In this document: positions 1 to 8,762 of the stretch, one piece after another
Layout: each line of letters starts with the position of its first letter
Position numbering within the stretch: position 1 is the first letter of the stretch
From: Novosphingobium flavum
Lineage (GTDB): Bacteria > Pseudomonadota > Alphaproteobacteria > Sphingomonadales > Sphingomonadaceae
Reading direction: 5' to 3'
Length of the DNA: 64,000 nucleotides
Assembly: GCF_014230315.1 (NCBI RefSeq)
Contig: NZ_JACLAW010000007.1
Coordinates: 124,001 to 188,000 of the forward strand
Notes under the pieces: model-generated
What the model saw: the letters and a program-made list of their open reading frames with translations, nothing else
What the model was told of the DNA's origin: nothing
The model's database searches: none
Made by a program: the position numbers and the translations under genes

Positions 1-895
1 TGGCCAGCGCCTTCTCGCCGCGTCCCTTGGCCAACACGATCGGTGCCGATGCGCGTTCCGGATCATAGATCAGCGCGACCGAGAAGTGCGTGGGGTTGGT
101 GATCACGAACTGCGCCTCGCGCATCGCCTTCTGCAGGCCGCCCATGGCCAGCTGGCGCTGACGCTGGCGGATTGCCGCCTTCTTTTCCGGGCTGCCCTCG
201 GTCTCCTTGTGCTCGTCGCGCATTTCCTGATGGCTCATCCGCAGGCGCAGGAAACGGCGGACCCATTGCACCGGAAAGTCGATCAGGGCGATGATGACGA
301 GCCCGAAGGTGAGGGCGAAGAGCAGCGAAGTGAGCAGGTCCCACGCGGCGGCGAGCTGGCCGGGGAGCGGCGCACGGCCAAGGTTCAGCGCGCCGGGCAG
401 GTGCGAACGGGCCCACGACCACGCGATCACGCCGAGCAGGGCCGCCTTGGCGAGGCTCTTGCCCAGCTCGATCAGGCCATTGAGGCCGAACATCCGCTTG
501 AGCCCGGAGAGCGGATTGATCCGGCTCGCCTTGGGGGCAAGGTTGCTGGCCAGCCAGCGGCCCTCGCCAAAGCCAAGCTGCGAGACCAGCGCCGCCAGCC
601 CGACGACCGCGCCCAGCACGATGACCGGCGGCAGGACGGCGACGAGCGCGGCGAGCATCAGCCGGCCGGGCGAGAAATCGGTGAGCGCGGCGCGGTCGAA
701 CTGCAAGCCCGCTGACAGCTCGCCGGCAAGGATTCCCAGCAGCCACGGCCCGGCGAACTTGAGCCAGGCGGCGCCGGCCAGCATGGTCGCCGCGGTCGCC
801 AGCTCGCGCGAGCGCAGGACGTCGCCGTTTTTCGCGGCGTCGCGTTTGCGCTTCTCGGTTGGCGCAAGGGTCTTTTCGCCGGCGCTCTCGCTCAC
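1..895 (-). CDS. flhB: FlhB, flagellar type III export switch protein (partial, C-terminus outside window)
   Basis: Inner-membrane component of the flagellar export gate that switches substrate specificity from rod/hook to filament after autocleavage. The visible 298 residues include the charged N-terminus, four hydrophobic segments and the autocleavage motif NPTH at about residues 267-270 (complement of 86-97), the expected place for FlhB. Translation begins at GTG 895-893, overlapping the fliR stop as GTGA, which argues for translational coupling. The gene runs off the left edge, so only the start of the cytoplasmic cleavage domain is seen. It is the last visible gene of the flagellar operon. 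Family identity is secure because of the motif and gene order. Confidence 0.95.
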   Translation of the reverse strand, partial: MSESAGEKTLAPTEKRKRDAAKNGDVLRSRELATAATMLAGAAWLKFAGPWLLGILAGELSAGLQFDRAALTDFSPGRLMLAALVAVLPPVIVLGAVVGLAALVSQLGFGEGRWLASNLAPKASRINPLSGLKRMFGLNGLIELGKSLAKAALLGVIAWSWARSHLPGALNLGRAPLPGQLAAAWDLLTSLLFALTFGLVIIALIDFPVQWVRRFLRLRMSHQEMRDEHKETEGSPEKKAAIRQRQRQLAMGGLQKAMREAQFVITNPTHFSVALIYDPERASAPIVLAKGRGEKALA

Positions 896-1671
896 CGCGC
901 GATCACCTGCTCGGCCTGGCGCAAGGCCATCGCGGAAATATCGGCCATCATGTCGCCGGTCAGCGGGGCGGAAATGATCAGCGCGGCAATGCCCGCCACA
1001 ACGCCGGCAGGAAGCCCGAGCGAGAACAGGTTGAGCGCCGGGGCCGAGCGGCTCAGCACGCCGGCCGCGACCTGGACCAGCAGCAGGACGAGCGTCACGG
1101 GCAGGGCGATCGCCAGCGCCGTCACGAACATCTGCCCGGCGAACTGGAGGATGAGGGCGATCCGCTCGGGCCCCAGCCAGGCATGGCCGGGCGGGAACGT
1201 GGTGTAGGACCTGATCACCAGATCGAGGAAGACGAGGTGTCCGCCGAGGCCGAGGAACACGAGGGTCAGGACGATCCCGAAATACTGGCCGAGCGCCGGG
1301 GAATGGGCGCCCGTATTGGGATCGGCGGCGGTTGCGATCGACATGCCCATGCCCGCGCCGATCACTTCGGCGGCGATCGTCGGCGCGGCGAAGGCGACCT
1401 GCAGAACGAAGCCGAGGGCGAGGCCGATCACCACTTCGGCGGCGACGGCCAGCATGCCGGGCAAGGTGAACAGGGCGGCGGGGGCCGCCACGCTGGTCCA
1501 GTTGCAGACGAGGATCGCGACCGCGCCGGTCACGATCACGCGGGCCTGTGCGGGCACGGCGGCGGCGCCGAAGAACGGCGCGGCCATGATCGCCGCGCCG
1601 ATCCGGGTCATGACGAAGAGCCAGCGCCAGAATTCGGCCTCGACGGGCCCGAAACCGAAGGTGAGGTTCAT
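892..1671 (-). CDS. fliR: FliR, flagellar export gate membrane protein
   Basis: Polytopic inner-membrane protein of the FliPQR export gate. The 259-residue product has about six long hydrophobic segments and the usual FliR length. I chose ATG at 1671-1669, which overlaps the fliQ stop as TGATG; a GTG one codon upstream (1674) is also possible. Its stop overlaps the flhB GTG start. Position between fliQ and flhB is the classical order. Nothing unusual is seen. Confidence 0.95.
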   Translation of the reverse strand: MNLTFGFGPVEAEFWRWLFVMTRIGAAIMAAPFFGAAAVPAQARVIVTGAVAILVCNWTSVAAPAALFTLPGMLAVAAEVVIGLALGFVLQVAFAAPTIAAEVIGAGMGMSIATAADPNTGAHSPALGQYFGIVLTLVFLGLGGHLVFLDLVIRSYTTFPPGHAWLGPERIALILQFAGQMFVTALAIALPVTLVLLLVQVAAGVLSRSAPALNLFSLGLPAGVVAGIAALIISAPLTGDMMADISAMALRQAEQVIAR

Positions 1672-1946
1672 CACTGGTGCCCGAGCGCCGCGATCTCGGC
1701 GAAGATTTCCTGCGTGAAATCGCCGACGAGGCCGAGCATCGAGCCGCCGAGCACGACCAGCACCAGCGCGATCGCGGCGAGCTTGGGGACGAAGGTCAGG
1801 GTCTGCTCGTTGACCGAGGTTGCCGCCTGGACGATGCCGACGACGAGGCCGACCGCGAGGCTGGCGAGGAGCACCGGGGCGGCGATCAGCGCGGTTACGT
1901 AGAGCATCCGGTCGGCCAGCGAGAGGAGGGAGGCAGTGTCTTCCAT
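1671..1946 (-). CDS. fliQ: FliQ, flagellar export gate protein
   Basis: Small gate component of 91 residues with two predicted membrane helices, the standard FliQ architecture. The central segment has the family-typical pattern with VQAATSVNEQTLTFVPK between the two helices, where FliQ proteins normally carry a Q-A-T-x-x-x-E-x-T-L-x-F-x-P-K motif. ATG at 1946 overlaps the fliP stop by one base (TGATG). Together with FliP and FliR it forms the helical gate through which flagellar subunits pass. Confidence 0.96.
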   Translation of the reverse strand: MEDTASLLSLADRMLYVTALIAAPVLLASLAVGLVVGIVQAATSVNEQTLTFVPKLAAIALVLVVLGGSMLGLVGDFTQEIFAEIAALGHQ

Positions 1947-2698
1947 CAGCCGAAGCTCGCCGCGAGGCTGCCCATCAGCAGGGCCCAGCCATCGACCAGG
2001 ACGAAGAGCAAGAGCTTGAACGGCAAGGAAACTATCGTGGGGCTCATCATCATCATGCCGAGGCTCATCAGCACCGAGGAGACGACGAGGTCGATCACCA
2101 GGAAGGGCAGGAACAGCATGAAGCCGATCTGGAAGGCGGTCTTGAGTTCGCTGGTGACGAAGGCGGGGAGGAGGATGGAGAAGGGGACATCTTCGGCGCG
2201 GGCGAATTTCGGGGCCTTGGCCATGTCGGCGAAAAGCGACAGGTCGTGCTGGCGGGTCTGGCGGATCATGAAGGCGTGGAACTGGGCGCCGGCATTGCCG
2301 ATCGCCTGTTCGGCATTGATGGTTCCGGCGGAATAGGGGGCAATCGCGGTCTCGCTCACCTTGTCCAGCGTGGGGGCCATGACGAACAGCGAGAGGAACA
2401 GGGAGAGGCCGATAAGCACCTGATTCGGCGGACTTTGTTGCAGGCCGAGGGCCTGGCGCAGGATCGAAAGGACGACCAAAATGCGGGTGAAGCTGGTCAT
2501 CATCAGGACGAGGCTGGGCAGGATCGTCAGCAGCCCCATGATGACGAGGAGCTGGAGCGACATGGTCAGCCCGCCGCCGGGGCCGCCGTTGGCTTGGCTG
2601 AAGGCGCGGTCGAGCGCGCCGGGGATCGCGCTCTGGGCGAAGGCGGCCGCCGGGCTCAAATACAACGCCACTGCAACGCCGCTGCAAAGCTTCTTCAC
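1946..2698 (-). CDS. fliP: FliP, flagellar export gate protein
   Basis: Core of the flagellar type III export gate, 250 residues. It has an N-terminal cleavable-type hydrophobic segment ([18 protein letters not shown]), then the FliP signatures [20 protein letters not shown] and, near the end, [20 protein letters not shown]. The reading frame stays open well upstream, but the start is most likely GTG 2698-2696 because it overlaps the fliO stop as GTGA and places the signal-like segment at the N-terminus, giving the usual family length. Confidence 0.95.
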   Translation of the reverse strand: MKKLCSGVAVALYLSPAAAFAQSAIPGALDRAFSQANGGPGGGLTMSLQLLVIMGLLTILPSLVLMMTSFTRILVVLSILRQALGLQQSPPNQVLIGLSLFLSLFVMAPTLDKVSETAIAPYSAGTINAEQAIGNAGAQFHAFMIRQTRQHDLSLFADMAKAPKFARAEDVPFSILLPAFVTSELKTAFQIGFMLFLPFLVIDLVVSSVLMSLGMMMMSPTIVSLPFKLLLFVLVDGWALLMGSLAASFG

Positions 2699-2964
2699 GA
2701 GTGCTGCTCCCGCGCAGGAGCTTCGGCGAGCCGGGTCAGGCCGTTGCGAGAGGCCGAGACGAGGATCTCGCGGCCATGAAATTCGATCACGGCAAGCTTG
2801 AGTGTGGGCGAGAGCATAGTGGTCTCGACGATGCGGACCGACTTCGCCTGCGGGTTGGCGGCGCCATAACGGGCCTGCATCTTTTGCAGCAGCTTGAGGC
2901 TGCCCCAGATCATCGCGCCGATCAGCGGCAGGACGATGAGCAGCTTGACCACGTACCAGAGCAT
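2695..2964 (-). CDS. fliO: FliO-like flagellar assembly protein
   Basis: Short 89-residue protein with one N-terminal membrane helix ([18 protein letters not shown]) followed by a small cytoplasmic domain, the architecture of FliO, which helps stabilise FliP during gate assembly. Sequence conservation in this family is weak, so the call rests on the single-helix layout and on its position between fliN and fliP. ATG 2964 overlaps the fliN stop by one base (TAATG). Confidence 0.85.
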   Translation of the reverse strand: MLWYVVKLLIVLPLIGAMIWGSLKLLQKMQARYGAANPQAKSVRIVETTMLSPTLKLAVIEFHGREILVSASRNGLTRLAEAPAREQHS

Positions 2965-3227
2965 TACTTGCTCTCCTCGCCGCCGGTGGCGAGTTCGACG
3001 ATGCGCAGGCCGAAGCGGCCATTCTCGGCAACGATTTCGCCGCGCGCGATCAGGGTGCCGTTGACCATGACATCGAGCAGTTCGTCGGTCAGGCGGTCGA
3101 GCATCACCACGCTTTCCTCGCCCAGCGCGAGGACGTCCTTGAGCTTCATTTCGGTGCGGCCGAGTTCGACCGAAAGGCGCACGTCGACATCCTTGAGGAG
3201 ATCGAAGCCGCGGGCGGGAAGGGTCAT
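2964..3227 (-). CDS. fliN: FliN, flagellar motor switch protein
   Basis: C-ring switch component of 87 residues consisting almost only of the SpoA (surface presentation) domain: [18 protein letters not shown], then [18 protein letters not shown] and [18 protein letters not shown], which match the FliN core. The ATG at 3227 lies 13 nt downstream of the fliM stop and gives the compact FliN length; the open frame further upstream overlaps fliM and is not expected to be coding. It pairs with FliM and FliG in rotation and switching. Confidence 0.93.
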   Translation of the reverse strand: MTLPARGFDLLKDVDVRLSVELGRTEMKLKDVLALGEESVVMLDRLTDELLDVMVNGTLIARGEIVAENGRFGLRIVELATGGEESK

Positions 3228-3240
3228 GGGCGGAGGTTCC

Positions 3241-4128
3241 TTAGAAAGCGCGGGTGATCTGGAGGGCGACGCGGTCATCCGCCGCGCCGACCGTGCCGGT
3301 GGCGATGGTCCTGTTGCCGTGGCAGAGCGGGACCTGGCGGGCGACGGCGACGGGCACGACCATGCCGGGTTCGAGCGCGGCGAGGGCCGACATCGACATC
3401 CGCATTTCCACCAGCACGGCGCGCAGCGGGAGGTCGATCTCGGCAAAGGGCGCGGCGAGGGGATCGGCTTTGCGCGGCGCGGGCTTGCCGCGCGGGGCCG
3501 AGCCGAGCGCGGCGGCCAGCGTGGGCAGGGGCATGGCGAAAGTGATCAGCCAGGTCTCGCCCGAGGGCTCGGTGACCTCGAACTCGATCGCGGCGATCGG
3601 TTCGCTCCGGGGAAACGGATCGAGATCGGCGAGGCTGGGGCTGCGGCGCACCGGGGCGAGCCAGCCGGGTTCGCCCGGACGCAGCACGGCGCCAAGGTGC
3701 TCGATCAGCAGGGCTTCGAGCCGGTGAATGAACAGGTCGGCCGAGACCGGGAATTCGGCCGGGAGCGGCGAGGGCGCCTCGCCCCGGCCGCCGAAGGTGC
3801 GATCGACCATGCGCAGCACGGCGGCGGCATCGAAGGCGACCATCAGCGGCAGGCCATCGGGACCGGCGGCGAGCAGCGAATGGGCAGCGAGCGCCGGGCT
3901 GAACATGGTGAGGTCGTCAAGATCGGTGCGGCGCGCGGGCGGCGCCTTGATCGCCGTGCCCTTGCCGCCGACCAGCGGGGCGAGGGCGGCGCAGAAGCCG
4001 CGGGCGAAGCGCTCGGCCGCGCGGTCGAGCAGGGGGACGAGGGCATCGGGGCCCGGCGCTTCGCGCAGCAGCTCGGGGCAGTGCCGGGCGAGAGGGCGGG
4101 CGGCCTTGAGGCGGAGTTCGGGCTTCAC
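3241..4128 (-). CDS. fliM: FliM, divergent flagellar motor switch protein lacking the usual N-terminal CheY-binding peptide
   Basis: The 295-residue product contains the FliM middle-domain signature MVDRTFGGRG at about residues 107-116 and ends in a SpoA-like domain. It starts at GTG 4128. Typical FliM proteins begin with a short EIDALL-type peptide that docks phosphorylated CheY; here the protein opens with MKPELRLKAARPLARHC and no such peptide is visible. It is also shorter than most FliM proteins (about 330 residues). Its place between fliL and fliN supports the call. The altered N-terminus suggests a different mode of chemotactic switching. Confidence 0.85.
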   Translation of the reverse strand: MKPELRLKAARPLARHCPELLREAPGPDALVPLLDRAAERFARGFCAALAPLVGGKGTAIKAPPARRTDLDDLTMFSPALAAHSLLAAGPDGLPLMVAFDAAAVLRMVDRTFGGRGEAPSPLPAEFPVSADLFIHRLEALLIEHLGAVLRPGEPGWLAPVRRSPSLADLDPFPRSEPIAAIEFEVTEPSGETWLITFAMPLPTLAAALGSAPRGKPAPRKADPLAAPFAEIDLPLRAVLVEMRMSMSALAALEPGMVVPVAVARQVPLCHGNRTIATGTVGAADDRVALQITRAF

Positions 4129-4138
4129 GGGCGCTCGC

Positions 4139-4723
4139 TCACTGGACGATGAAGGACTTGAAGTAGACTTCGTCGATCCCGCCGAAGCCTTCTTCCCTGG
4201 TCAGGACCTGGTTGATCGCGGCGACGAGCCGCTTCTGCAGGCGCTCCTTGCCCGTGACCGAACCGATGTCCTCGGCCGGGGTATCGGCAATGGTGTTAAG
4301 CATGGCCGAGCGGACGGCCAGTTCGTGCTTCTTGAGCCAGATCAGCACGCGCCCGTCGCGCCGGGTCGAGCAGGCGAGGCTCATCTGGACGAGGGCGTCG
4401 GAGTTCTTGAGGTTGGAGGTGAAATCCTCGGTGAAGGTGAAGTAGGAGGTCTTGTACTCGCTGCCGCCTTCGCCCTCGACTTCCGGAGCGGCGGCGCCTT
4501 CGCCCTCGCCTTCCTTCTTCGTGGCATAGGGGTCTTCCTCGCCCTTGCGGACGAGCTTGGGGTTGTTGTCTTCCTTGACCTTGTCGTGGCCGCCGCCGAT
4601 CACCCCGGCGGCGACGAGGCCGTAGGTGCCCCCGCCGCCCGCGCCGAGCAGGACCACCGGCAGGGCGATCTTCATCGCCATGCCGCCGCCCTTTTTCTTC
4701 GCTTTCGCTTCCTTGTCGCTCAT
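4139..4723 (-). CDS. fliL: FliL, flagellar basal-body-associated protein
   Basis: Single-pass membrane protein that surrounds the stator and supports torque. The 194 residues comprise a lysine-rich cytoplasmic start (KEAKAKKKGGG), one membrane helix, an acidic low-complexity linker (roughly residues 45-85) and the periplasmic FliL domain ending in EVYFKSFIVQ, a family-typical C-terminus. The acidic Glu/Gly-rich linker is longer than usual. Located between fliK and fliM in the same transcription unit. Confidence 0.93.
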   Translation of the reverse strand: MSDKEAKAKKKGGGMAMKIALPVVLLGAGGGGTYGLVAAGVIGGGHDKVKEDNNPKLVRKGEEDPYATKKEGEGEGAAAPEVEGEGGSEYKTSYFTFTEDFTSNLKNSDALVQMSLACSTRRDGRVLIWLKKHELAVRSAMLNTIADTPAEDIGSVTGKERLQKRLVAAINQVLTREEGFGGIDEVYFKSFIVQ

Positions 4724-4750
4724 CGCTGGTCCCCGTCAGTCCTGTTTCTG

Positions 4751-6349
4751 TCAGACGAAGCGGCCGCGGCCACGGGCCGGGGCTTCGCTGGTGGTTTCGC
4801 TCCCGCCCGTCTGGTCACGGGCGGCGGCGGTGCGCGCGAAGGCGCGGGTTTCGGCCTGGTCCTGCGACTGGCCGCGCTGGTTGTGGTTCTGGCCCTGGGC
4901 CCCGGCCGCGTCGGCGCGGACGAAGGTGCCCGGCTGACCCGGCTGGCCGGACTGGTTGTCCTGCCGGGCGGAATTGTTTTCGGCGCTGGCGCTGGCCGCC
5001 GGGATCGCCTGCTGGACGGCCTGGGCAAAGGCCGGATCGGCGGCCGACATGGCGACCGAGAGGCCCTGTTCGTCCTGCCGGAACTGGAGCGAGACGCGGC
5101 CGAATTCGGCGTGCTGGAGCGCGATTGAGACCCCTTCCGGGCGGGCCGCATCGCGCGCGGCGATCAGCCGGTCGACCAGCGCGGCAAAGTCATGTCCGCT
5201 GGGCGAGGGGCTGACCGCCGGCGCGGCCCCGGTGGGGGCGGCAAGGGTGGCGGCGGGATCGACGGGCGGCGCGGCGGCGGCAGGGGCCAGTGGGTCCGAG
5301 GTCGGGGCAGCCGCGGCGGCGGACTTGCCGGGGAGGCTTTCCGGCGCATCGGTGTGGGCCGGGCGGACATGGACCGTGGCGGCGGCCGGGGCGGGCGCGG
5401 CGGTGTCGATCGTGAAGGGGGCGCTGCGGCCGAGGGCCTGCGCGGGGCTGGACTGCTTGCTGACGGCCAGCTCGCGGACGGGCTCGGCCTGAGCCGGGTC
5501 GGCGGCGGCAGCCAGCGGCGGGCGGCCGACCGCCTCGCCCTGCGGCGCCGGGGCGCGGGGCGGCTGGGCCGGTACCTCGCCGGGGGCCTTGGCGGCGACT
5601 GCGACGGCGCGCTGGTGCTGGCCGGGGGCGGCTTGCTCGGTCGGGGCGACAAGAGCCTGCGGCGCGGCGGGGGTAGCGGGGGCGATCAGCGCGAGGGCGA
5701 TGGCCTCTGCGGTGAGCGCGGGCTGGGCCTCGTCCGTGCCGGCCTCATCGCTGGGCGCGTTGGTTTCGGCCGTATCGGCAGGCCGCGATGCGTCCTCGGA
5801 CTTTGCGGTCTTGGCGGGCTTGAGGCTGGCGAGCAGGGCGGGGAGCGGGTGCAGGACGTTGTTCAGGCGCGCGGCCTCGGCTTCCCCCTCGGTGGCCGGC
5901 TCGGCCGGAGCGGGGGTTTCGGGCTCGGCGGAGAGGTCTGCGGCAAAGGCGAGGAGCGGTGCGGCAGGTGCGGAGTTGGCCGTGGTGGGCGCGGCCTCGG
6001 CGGGCGCGGCGCCCGTGACGACGGCCGGGGCGGGGATGCGGCCGGTGGCGGCGAAAGCGATGGCGGCGGCAAGGGGCGGCAAGGTCTTGCCGGTCTCTGC
6101 CGCCGGGGTTGCCGCCCCGGTTGCTGTCCCGATTGCCGACATTGCCGGGGTCTGGGCGGCGGCGGGCAGGACGGGGTCGGCGGCGGGGTCGGTTTTGGGC
6201 TGGCCGGCGGTTGGCGCGGTCTGTTCGAGGTGCTGGGCGAAACCGCCGTTTTCGGGGCTTTCCGCGCCCTTGTCGGCCTTGTGCGCCGCGCCGATGCCGG
6301 GAAAGGCAGGGGCGGCGGACTGGGCCGGGAGGGCGGAAAGTTGCAGCAT
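4751..6349 (-). CDS. fliK: FliK, flagellar hook-length control protein
   Basis: The 532-residue protein is an Ala/Pro-rich, low-complexity chain, as expected for the secreted molecular ruler FliK. The C-terminal substrate-switch domain is recognisable at roughly residues 395-450, with GVSIALQHAEFGRVSLQFRQ resembling the conserved L-x-P-x-x-L-G-x-v-x-v-x-l core, followed by a Gln/Asn-rich tail. It interacts with FlhB, also in this operon, to end hook growth. The N-terminal part has too little conservation to be informative; the call rests on the C-terminal domain and gene order. Confidence 0.9.
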   Translation of the reverse strand: MLQLSALPAQSAAPAFPGIGAAHKADKGAESPENGGFAQHLEQTAPTAGQPKTDPAADPVLPAAAQTPAMSAIGTATGAATPAAETGKTLPPLAAAIAFAATGRIPAPAVVTGAAPAEAAPTTANSAPAAPLLAFAADLSAEPETPAPAEPATEGEAEAARLNNVLHPLPALLASLKPAKTAKSEDASRPADTAETNAPSDEAGTDEAQPALTAEAIALALIAPATPAAPQALVAPTEQAAPGQHQRAVAVAAKAPGEVPAQPPRAPAPQGEAVGRPPLAAAADPAQAEPVRELAVSKQSSPAQALGRSAPFTIDTAAPAPAAATVHVRPAHTDAPESLPGKSAAAAAPTSDPLAPAAAAPPVDPAATLAAPTGAAPAVSPSPSGHDFAALVDRLIAARDAARPEGVSIALQHAEFGRVSLQFRQDEQGLSVAMSAADPAFAQAVQQAIPAASASAENNSARQDNQSGQPGQPGTFVRADAAGAQGQNHNQRGQSQDQAETRAFARTAAARDQTGGSETTSEAPARGRGRFV

Positions 6350-6381
6350 CGTCTGGTCCCCGAAAGAGCGTTCACAGACTG

Positions 6382-6825
6382 TTATTCAAGCTCCGTGCCA
6401 GTTTTGCGCCCGCCGCCCGCGCGGCGCGCGCCGAGCGGGGGTTGCAGGGCGGCGGCGGCGAGGGCTTTCGCTTCGGCCGAGGCGCGGTCTTCGGCGGCCT
6501 GGCGGCGGCGTTCGGCCTCTGACAGTTCGCGCAGCTTGGTATCGGCAAGGCCGCGTGCGCGCTCGGCATCGGCATGGGTGCCGCGCGAGACTTCGCCGAG
6601 CCCTTCGCGGAAGGTGGTGAGCAGGCGCAGCGAGGCGCCGTCGGCCGCGTCGACCCGGGCGGCATAGTCGCTCGCCATCTGGCCGGTGCGCTGGGCGAGC
6701 GCGAGGAGCTGGGCGAGCGTGCCTTCGGCCGCGGCGGCTTCGGCGGCGGCCTGCTGGCGGGCGATGGCGCGGACCTTTTCCAGCCGTTGCAGGCGGAGGA
6801 GGCGTTTGCGATCGGGCGGCTGCAT
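6382..6825 (-). CDS. fliJ: FliJ-like flagellar export chaperone / ATPase stalk
   Basis: The 147-residue, strongly helical, charged protein has a heptad-like pattern and no membrane segment, as in FliJ, the coiled-coil stalk inserted into the FliI hexamer. Start chosen at ATG 6825, 10 nt after the fliI stop; a TTG further upstream would overlap fliI. FliJ proteins are poorly conserved, so position directly after fliI is the main evidence. Confidence 0.85.
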   Translation of the reverse strand: MQPPDRKRLLRLQRLEKVRAIARQQAAAEAAAAEGTLAQLLALAQRTGQMASDYAARVDAADGASLRLLTTFREGLGEVSRGTHADAERARGLADTKLRELSEAERRRQAAEDRASAEAKALAAAALQPPLGARRAGGGRKTGTELE

Positions 6826-6835
6826 GGCGGAACGA

Positions 6836-8161
6836 TCAGGCCGGGCCAATCAGGCCGGCGAGGGTATCGACGGCCTGCGGCAGGGGGATCACTTCGCCGT
6901 GGGCCTGCATCAGGAACTGGCGCAAGGGTTCCTGCATGGCGATGGCGCGGTCGAGCAGGGGATCGGCCCCGGCGCGGTAGGCGCCCATCAGGACAAGGTC
7001 GCGGTTGGCCTCGTAGGAGGCGACGAGGGCGCGGAAGGTGCGGGCGGCGCGCTGGTGGGCGGGGGAGGAGACGTCGCTCATCACCCGGCTGAGCGAGGCG
7101 GGAATGTCGATCGCCGGATATTGCCCGCGCTGGGCGAGATCGCGCGAGAGGACGATGTGCCCGTCGAGGATCGAGCGGGCGGTGTCGACCACCGGGTCGT
7201 CCTGGTTGTCGCCGTCGGCGAGCACGGTGTAGAGCCCGGTGATCGAGCCGCCGCTGGCCGCCGAATTGCCCGCGCGCTCGATCAGCTTGGTGATCGTGGC
7301 AAGGGCGGAAGGGGGGTAGCCGCGCGCGGCGCCGGGTTCGCCCAGCAAGAGCGCGATCTCTCGGCCCGCGTGAGCGACGCGGGTGAGGCTGTCCATGATC
7401 AGCAGGACCTTGCGGCCATGGGCGCGGAAATGCTCGGCCAGCGAAGTGGCCAGCATGGCGCCGCGAATGCGCAGGTTGGGGGCATGGTCGGCGGGGACGG
7501 CGACGACGGCGGTGCGGGCGCGCTTGGCCCCCTGCATGTGGCGCTCGACAAAGTCCGACACTTCGCGGGCGCGTTCGCCGATCAGGCCGACCACGACGAT
7601 CTCGGCCTCGGCCCCGTGAGCGATCATGTCGAGCAGGACCGACTTGCCGACGCCGGAGCCGGCCATGATGCCGATGCGCTGGCCGACGCCGAACGTGGTC
7701 AGCCCGTTGAGGGCGCGGATGCCGGTGTCGAATGGCTGGCGCACGGGCGAGCGATCGAGCGCGCCGGTGCGGATGCCGCCGGCGGGCCATTCGTCGCGGA
7801 AGTGGACGGGGCCGAGGCCGTCGATCGGGTGGCCCTCGCCATCGACCGCGCGGCCGAGGAAGGCCTCGCCCACCGGGAGCATGCCGGGATGCCCTTCGGG
7901 GCGGACGCGCGAGCCGGGGCGGAGCATGACCGTGTCGCCAAGCAGCATCATCAGGGTGCGGCCATTGCGGAAACCGATGACTTCGGCGAGCGGTTCGCCC
8001 CGGCCGTGGGCGACGCGGCACAGCGCGCCGACCGGGACCGAGAGGCCCGAAACCTCGATCAGCCCGCCATCGCAGGCGGCGACGAGGCCGTAGCGGTGGG
8101 GGGTGAAATCGGGCTGGGCGAGGGCGAGTTCGCCGAGCAGGGGGGCGATGCGGGTCAGCAT
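6836..8161 (-). CDS. fliI: FliI, flagellum-specific export ATPase
   Basis: Cytoplasmic F1-beta-like ATPase of 441 residues that energises flagellar protein export. Walker A is GSGVGKS at about residues 168-174, followed by the family signature VVGLIGERARE, and Walker B VLLIMDSLTR lies further on. Length and architecture are standard. ATG 8161 is 10 nt from the fliH stop. It works with FliH (regulator) and FliJ (stalk), encoded on either side. Confidence 0.97.
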   Translation of the reverse strand: MLTRIAPLLGELALAQPDFTPHRYGLVAACDGGLIEVSGLSVPVGALCRVAHGRGEPLAEVIGFRNGRTLMMLLGDTVMLRPGSRVRPEGHPGMLPVGEAFLGRAVDGEGHPIDGLGPVHFRDEWPAGGIRTGALDRSPVRQPFDTGIRALNGLTTFGVGQRIGIMAGSGVGKSVLLDMIAHGAEAEIVVVGLIGERAREVSDFVERHMQGAKRARTAVVAVPADHAPNLRIRGAMLATSLAEHFRAHGRKVLLIMDSLTRVAHAGREIALLLGEPGAARGYPPSALATITKLIERAGNSAASGGSITGLYTVLADGDNQDDPVVDTARSILDGHIVLSRDLAQRGQYPAIDIPASLSRVMSDVSSPAHQRAARTFRALVASYEANRDLVLMGAYRAGADPLLDRAIAMQEPLRQFLMQAHGEVIPLPQAVDTLAGLIGPA

Positions 8162-8171
8162 GAATGCCAGC

Positions 8172-8762
8172 TCAACATGAGTGAAAGGCCTCGGAGAGCG
8201 CGCGGCGCCATTCGGCGGGGCCGTCTTCCACGCCGCCGGTTTGCGTTTCGACGCGCAGGGCGCCGCGTTCGAGCGCGGGATCGGGCACGACCTTCCAGTC
8301 GGCGGCGAGCTTTTCCGAGATCAGGGCGAGATCGTCCGGGTGGAGGCGGATCACGCGTTCGTCCTCGGCGCGGGAGAACATGGCGACGGCGCGTTCGATG
8401 CGGGCCGCGAGCACGTCCGCGTCGTGGGCATAGGGAACGAGGGCGGCCTCGCACAGGGCCATGACCGTGTCGAGCAGGCGCTGGCGCAGGCTCTCGGCCA
8501 TTTCGGCGTCCATCTTGCTCAGCGCGAGTTCGAGTGCGGCGCGGGCGCCGCTTTCGGCGGCGTGAGCGGCCTCGGCCTCGGCGCGGCCCTGGGTGCTGCC
8601 GTGAGCATAGCCCTCGGCCCAGGCGATGGCGACCGGGTCTTCGATCTGGGTGGGGGCGGGGGCGGGATCGGCCGGTGCGGGGACGAGGGCGAAGCGGGCG
8701 TCGTGGCGGAAGCCGGGGCCATTGCCGCCGCGCCCGGAGGTGAGGGCGAGGAGGCTAGACAT
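8172..8762 (-). CDS. fliH: FliH, negative regulator of the FliI ATPase
   Basis: The 196-residue soluble protein has a Pro/Ala-rich start and a helical middle with GYAHGSTQGRAEAEAAH, reminiscent of the glycine-containing helix repeats of FliH, and a C-terminal domain related to the F-ATPase delta/b subunits. It overlaps the end of fliG by 8 nt. FliH dimers hold FliI at the export gate through FliN. Assigned from these features and its place between fliG and fliI. Confidence 0.9.
   Translation of the reverse strand: MSSLLALTSGRGGNGPGFRHDARFALVPAPADPAPAPTQIEDPVAIAWAEGYAHGSTQGRAEAEAAHAAESGARAALELALSKMDAEMAESLRQRLLDTVMALCEAALVPYAHDADVLAARIERAVAMFSRAEDERVIRLHPDDLALISEKLAADWKVVPDPALERGALRVETQTGGVEDGPAEWRRALSEAFHSC

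Noticed and set aside
1946..3031. A 361-residue FliP starting far upstream
   Set aside because: The extension overlaps fliO entirely and has no similarity to FliP; the GTG at 2698 gives the normal signal-like N-terminus.
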